Assembly: GCA_016793585.1 (NCBI GenBank)
Contig: JAEUJR010000260.1
Location: 1 to 8,205, forward strand
Reading direction: 5' to 3'
Origin: Archangium sp.
GTDB taxonomy: Bacteria > Myxococcota > Myxococcia > Myxococcales > Myxococcaceae
DNA: 8,205 nt
The stretch's first letter is position 1. Every line of letters begins with the position of its first letter. Under the pieces are notes generated by a model. The model was not told the DNA's origin, did no database searches, and was given only the letters and a program-made list of their open reading frames with translations. A program made the position numbers and the translations under genes. Shown piece after piece: positions 5,348 through 8,205 of the stretch.

Positions 5348-6181
5348 TCACGGCTTCGGCTGTGCGCCCACACCCATCGTGAAGTCCTGCACCTGGGTGT
5401 CGGGCGGCGGCGTCAGCTTGAAGCGCGGGTCCACGCTGCCGGCGCCACCATCGAAGGCCGGAGCGGTGTTCGTCTTCAGGTTCAAGAACGAGATCGCGTT
5501 CTCACTGCCGTCGGGGTCGATGACGGTACTCTTGAGCACCTGCGCCGTCTTCGGATCGACCTCGAGCAGAATGCGGGTGAAGCGCGCGTCGGGCACCAGC
5601 GGGTCGAGCTGCAGCAGCGTGCCCGTGCACTTCGCGCAGTCCTTCTGGGTGATCGTGAACTCGTCGGCGAGCTTGCCCTGACCGAAGAGGAACGTGACCG
5701 ACGCCGAGAGCTTGCTGGTGCCGATGCTCGCGACCGTCAGCAGCTTCGCCTCAGGGTCGTGCATGTAGACCTTCACGCCGGCGAGCACGAACGTCTTCAC
5801 CGAAGGCTTCGCGTAGTCCCACCGCATCAGGCCCGGCTTCATGAAGATGACGGTGCCAGTCGAGGTCTGCGTGCGCTTGCCGAGTTTGTAGAAATAGTCC
5901 TGGCGGAAGTCGGCGCTGAAGTCATGCGTCGTCTCGTAGAAGGCCTGCATGCGGTCGACGAGCGTCTTCACCGCAGGAGCCATCGCCGGCCTGGGCACGC
6001 CCGCATCGACCACGACGGCCGCAACGCCCGCGTCGACGAGCTGAACTCCCGCATCGGCCTTCGGAGCCTTCGCGACGACGCCGGCATCACGCGCAGCCGT
6101 CGCCTTCTTCGCGCTCATCGCGATCGGGTTGCCTTCAGGAACCTGGGTGATGAACAAGGCCAGAAACGCGTGGGCGAGCAT
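5348..6181 (-). CDS. lolA: Outer-membrane lipoprotein carrier protein LolA-like
   Basis: A 277-residue periplasmic chaperone of the LolA family, which takes lipoproteins from the LolCDE transporter across the periplasm. The core (residues ~70-265) shows the family pattern: MQAFYETTHDFSADFRQDY, GTVIFMKPGLMRWDY (cf. 'G.l.fkkPg.fRWdY'), TFVLAGVKVYMHDPEAK, FLFGQGKLADEF, then RFTRILLEVDPKTAQVLKSTVIDPDG and ISFLNLKTN. Before the core, residues 20-66 form an Ala/Val/Asp linker with DAGV four times, which makes the protein longer than enterobacterial LolA. The signal peptide (MLAHAFLALFITQVPEG) is short, lacks Lys/Arg in its n-region and has no clear Ala-x-Ala site. A CAKC pair (C182, C185) lies in the core. 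The ATG is supported by AAGAGGG seven bases upstream. It is last in the obg-trmH-lolA run, 56 bp after trmH. Confidence 0.88.
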   Translation of the reverse strand: MLAHAFLALFITQVPEGNPIAMSAKKATAARDAGVVAKAPKADAGVQLVDAGVAAVVVDAGVPRPAMAPAVKTLVDRMQAFYETTHDFSADFRQDYFYKLGKRTQTSTGTVIFMKPGLMRWDYAKPSVKTFVLAGVKVYMHDPEAKLLTVASIGTSKLSASVTFLFGQGKLADEFTITQKDCAKCTGTLLQLDPLVPDARFTRILLEVDPKTAQVLKSTVIDPDGSENAISFLNLKTNTAPAFDGGAGSVDPRFKLTPPPDTQVQDFTMGVGAQPKP

Positions 6182-6188
6182 GTGGAAA

Positions 6189-6209
6189 CCCTCTTATTTC
6201 CGAAGGAAA
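6189..6209 (-). promoter_or_regulatory. lolA ribosome binding site with adjacent small hairpin
   Basis: On the minus strand AAGAGGG (6189-6195) lies seven bases before the lolA ATG. Immediately upstream is TTTCC-TTC-GGAAA (6197-6209), a perfect 5-bp stem with a three-base loop. The Shine-Dalgarno sequence itself is outside the stem, so it should stay accessible; any regulatory effect is speculation. Confidence 0.55.
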
Positions 6210-6237
6210 CGGCTGTCGTGCGTTTCGACGCGCCCGC

Positions 6238-6921
6238 TCAGCCCCTCTTCACCTGCGTGCCGTACAGGCGGCCGCGCTGCTTCACCGACAACAGCTTGAA
6301 GCGGTCGCGCAACACGCCGGTCTCAGCCTCGCTCAGATCGCCCTGCTTGCCGAGGTGCTCGATGCGCCAGGCCACCGCGCGGGTGATGCACGCGCTCGCC
6401 GCCGCCGAGATGTTGAGGCTCTGCGTGAAGCCGAACATCGGCAGCCAGAACACGCCATCGGCGAGATCGAGCACTTCGTCGCTCACGCCCGTGCGCTCGT
6501 TGCCGAACACCATCGCGACCTTCTGATCGAACTTCAGCTCGAAGAGGCTCTTCGCGCCGTCACGAATGGCCGAGACCTGAATCGAGAAGCCACGGTCTTT
6601 GAGCGCGCGGTGACAGGCGGCGAAGTCTTCGTACGAGACGATGTCGAGCCACTTGTCGCACCCCTGCGTCACCTTCGAGTTCGGAGACCAGGCCACCTTC
6701 TTGTTCCGAACGACGTGAATCTCCTGAACGCCCATGGCCTCGCAGGTGCGCAGCACCGCCGCCATGTTGAACGCGTCTTCGAGGCGATCGAGCACCACGA
6801 CGAGGTTGCGCGTGCGATTGGCGATGACCTGCTCGATGCGCTCCTTGCGCGGAGCCAGCAGCAGATCGTCTGGCAACGGCGCCCCTTCGTGCACTTCGTA
6901 CTTCGGGCCTCCGCCGCTCAC
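6238..6921 (-). CDS. trmH: tRNA/rRNA 2'-O-ribose methyltransferase, TrmH/SpoU family
   Basis: A 227-residue SPOUT-class methyltransferase that transfers a methyl group from S-adenosylmethionine to a ribose 2'-OH, most likely G18 of tRNA. All three family motifs are present: motif 1 FNMAAVLRTCEAMG (residues 51-64, with the catalytic-type N52 and R58), motif 2 MVFGNERTGVSDE (137-149), and motif 3 LPMFGFTQSLNISAA (160-174), which forms the knotted cofactor site. SKVTQGCDKWLDIVSY (82-97) matches the usual 't.Ga.kWl.v..y' segment, and the C-terminus (RFKLLSVKQRGRLYG) is basic, as in TrmH. I chose the GTG start at 6921: it overlaps the obg stop as GTGA and has GAGGG seven bases upstream. The frame is open further upstream only as an obg shadow. 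Assignment to TrmH over other SpoU enzymes rests on motif similarity and short length. Confidence 0.9.
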   Translation of the reverse strand: MSGGGPKYEVHEGAPLPDDLLLAPRKERIEQVIANRTRNLVVVLDRLEDAFNMAAVLRTCEAMGVQEIHVVRNKKVAWSPNSKVTQGCDKWLDIVSYEDFAACHRALKDRGFSIQVSAIRDGAKSLFELKFDQKVAMVFGNERTGVSDEVLDLADGVFWLPMFGFTQSLNISAAASACITRAVAWRIEHLGKQGDLSEAETGVLRDRFKLLSVKQRGRLYGTQVKRG

Positions 6922-8111
6922 GCGCGCGCCCTCGCCTTCGCTTTCGTCGGCTTCTTCGCGACGGCCTTCTTCCTCGGCGCCGCCTTCTTCGCGGGGGCGG
7001 GCTTCTTCTTCACCTGCGCCTTCTCGGCCCTGGGCGCGCGGAACGCCGTCTCGGCCGTCACCACGTCGCGCAGGGCATCGGCCTGCTTCGCGCGGGTCTT
7101 CAGCGACGCTTGCGAGAAGAGCACGCGCGCACACGCATCGAGCAGCGCGTCGAGCCCTTCGCCAGTCGCGCCCGAGAGCTCGAGCACCGAGATGCGGCGC
7201 TTCTGCATCGCCGCGAGAAATTTCGGCAGCGCCTCTCGCGCGTGCGGCAGATCGAGCTTGTTGGCCACGACGATCATCGGCTTGCCGGCGAGCGTGGCCG
7301 AGTACTTCTTGAGCTCGGCGTTGATGGCGTCGAAGTCCTTCATCGGGTCTCGCTCTTCGATGACCGACGAGAGGTCGACCAGGTGCACCAGCACGCGGCA
7401 GCGCTCGACGTGACGGAGGAACTGGTGGCCGAGGCCGGCGCCTTCGCTCGCGCCCTCGATGAGCCCGGGGATGTCGGCCATCACGAACGACTTCTTGTCC
7501 TTGTACGGCACCACGCCGAGGTTCGGCACGAGCGTGGTGAACGGGTAGTCGGCCACTTTGGGCTTCGCGCGCGAGACGCGGCTGATGAGCGTCGACTTGC
7601 CCGCGTTGGGGAAGCCCACGATGCCGACGTCGGCGAGCAGCTTGAGCTCGAGCGTCAGCTCCTTCTCTTCGCCCAGGGTGCCGTCTTGCGCGAAGCGCGG
7701 CGTCTGGCGCGTCGAGGTGGCGAAGTTGATGTTGCCCAGCCCGCCACGGCCGCCTCGCGCGACCACGAAGGTCTGGCCCGCGACCGACAGGTCGACCAGC
7801 TCGTCGCCGGTGTTGGTGTCGCGCACGACGGTGCCGACCGGCGTCTCGAGGATCATGTCTTCTGACCCGGCGCCGTTCATGTCGCTGCCCATGCCGTGCT
7901 GGCCGTTTCGGGCGCGGTACTGCTGCTGGTAGCGAAAATCGAGCAGCGTCGTGAGCTGCTCGGTGGCCTTGAAGATGATCGAGCCGCCGTTGCCGCCATC
8001 GCCGCCCGAGGGGCCGCCCTTGTCGACGTACTTCTCGCGACGAAACGCGACGGCGCCGTTACCGCCGTCTCCGGCCTTCACCTTGATTCGAACTTCGTCG
8101 ACGAACTTCAT
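6918..8111 (-). CDS. obgE: Obg-family GTPase (ribosome assembly / stress GTPase)
   Basis: A 397-residue Obg GTPase, which binds the 50S ribosomal subunit and acts in its maturation and in nutrient-stress control. Residues 1-158 are the glycine-rich Obg fold (MKFVDEVRIKVKAGDGGNG, GGPSGGDGGNGGSI, RGGRGGLGN). The G domain has the P-loop GFPNAGKST (166-174), switch I DYPFTTLVPNLGV (188-200), switch II DIPGLIEGASEGAGLG (213-228), NKLD (284-287) and SGATGEG (313-319). From ~360 the protein ends in a Lys/Ala/Pro tail (KKKPAPAKKAAPRKKAVAKK...) and not an OCT domain, so only the Obg and G domains are conserved. The start is MKFVDEV, the conserved Obg N-terminus, with GAGGG four bases upstream; the frame extends 15 codons further but that part lacks homology. 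It is translationally coupled to trmH by a GTGA overlap. No rplU/rpmA, its common neighbours, is visible before the window ends. Confidence 0.97.
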   Translation of the reverse strand: MKFVDEVRIKVKAGDGGNGAVAFRREKYVDKGGPSGGDGGNGGSIIFKATEQLTTLLDFRYQQQYRARNGQHGMGSDMNGAGSEDMILETPVGTVVRDTNTGDELVDLSVAGQTFVVARGGRGGLGNINFATSTRQTPRFAQDGTLGEEKELTLELKLLADVGIVGFPNAGKSTLISRVSRAKPKVADYPFTTLVPNLGVVPYKDKKSFVMADIPGLIEGASEGAGLGHQFLRHVERCRVLVHLVDLSSVIEERDPMKDFDAINAELKKYSATLAGKPMIVVANKLDLPHAREALPKFLAAMQKRRISVLELSGATGEGLDALLDACARVLFSQASLKTRAKQADALRDVVTAETAFRAPRAEKAQVKKKPAPAKKAAPRKKAVAKKPTKAKARARA

Positions 8112-8115
8112 GCGG

Positions 8116-8120
8116 CCCTC
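8116..8120 (-). promoter_or_regulatory. Ribosome binding site of obg
   Basis: GAGGG on the minus strand lies four bases before the ATG at 8109-8111, supporting the MKFVDEV start over the longer open frame. Confidence 0.6.
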
Positions 8121-8127
8121 AGCGTGG

Positions 8128-8178
8128 AAAAACACGAAGCGGGCCGGCTCCGCCAATGAAGGAGGAACGCGACCCGCT
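8128..8178 (-). terminator. Hairpin plus T-tract in the obg leader (terminator or attenuator candidate)
   Basis: On the minus strand AGCGGGTCG (8178-8170) can pair with CGGCCCGCT (8146-8138) over nine positions including one G-T pair. An inner TCCTCC/GGCGGA stem with one mismatch closes on a TTCATT loop. Five bases later comes TTTTT (8132-8128). This sits 17-67 bases before the obg start codon, so it could end an upstream transcript (obg often follows rplU-rpmA) or attenuate read-through into obg. The distance between stem and T-tract is longer than ideal. Confidence 0.35.
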
Positions 8179-8205
8179 GGCGTGGTGAAGCGTGAAGCGA
8201 CGACT

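Noticed and set aside
5237..6526. 429-codon plus-strand open frame spanning lolA and the end of trmH
   Set aside because: It crosses two conserved minus-strand genes and overlaps the end of the DUF2199 gene; composition is Arg/Glu/His-rich.
6922..7134. Extended TrmH start inside obg
   Set aside because: The extension is a Glu/Arg/Gly shadow of the Lys/Ala-rich Obg tail. The GTG at 6921 has a ribosome site and a stop-start overlap.
8112..8156. 15-residue extension of Obg upstream of MKFVDEV
   Set aside because: Obg proteins start at MKFVDEV-type sequence. The extension needs a TTG start and runs through the hairpin and ribosome-site region.

Overview
The window is high-GC DNA with strong G/C preference at third codon positions. 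It looks like chromosomal sequence from a myxobacterium (Myxococcota, Myxococcaceae/Archangiaceae-like). The evidence is the style of the lipoproteins (Gly/Thr/Ala stalks and 'DAG' linkers), a PHP-family protein of a type I associate with that group, and an obg gene with a Lys/Ala-rich tail. No mobile element, RNA gene or CRISPR array was seen. This assignment is inference from sequence style, not a database match.

Layout: positions 2-580 (+) hold the C-terminal part of a PHP-domain metallohydrolase-like protein. It converges on a LysM protein (677-1768, -) whose C-terminal domain has a possible Cys-His papain-like active site but no visible signal peptide. Next come two tightly packed minus-strand lipoprotein genes: an upstream beta-propeller-like lipoprotein (3309-4505, -) with an 18-copy, 18-bp repeat stalk, and 3 bp downstream a lipoprotein (1869-3305, -) that looks like two degenerate aspartyl-protease (retropepsin-like) halves plus a Cys-rich tail. 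A 64-bp divergent spacer with two inverted repeats separates this pair from a plus-strand DUF2199 protein with an added Cys/His-rich N-terminal module (4570-5337). That gene converges, 10 bp apart, on lolA (5348-6181, -).

The right-hand third is a minus-strand cluster read obg -> trmH -> lolA. obg and trmH overlap by 4 bases (GTGA), and lolA follows after 56 bp. All three have a GAGGG ribosome binding site. The products are a ribosome-associated GTPase, a tRNA 2'-O-ribose methyltransferase and a periplasmic lipoprotein carrier: translation and envelope housekeeping, placed next to two accessory lipoproteins that would themselves be Lol clients.

The most unusual material is the lipoprotein pair at 1869-4505: apparently inactivated tandem aspartyl-protease domains co-encoded with a stalked propeller. 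The signal-less LysM/Cys-His protein is second. No gap between genes exceeds about 100 bases.
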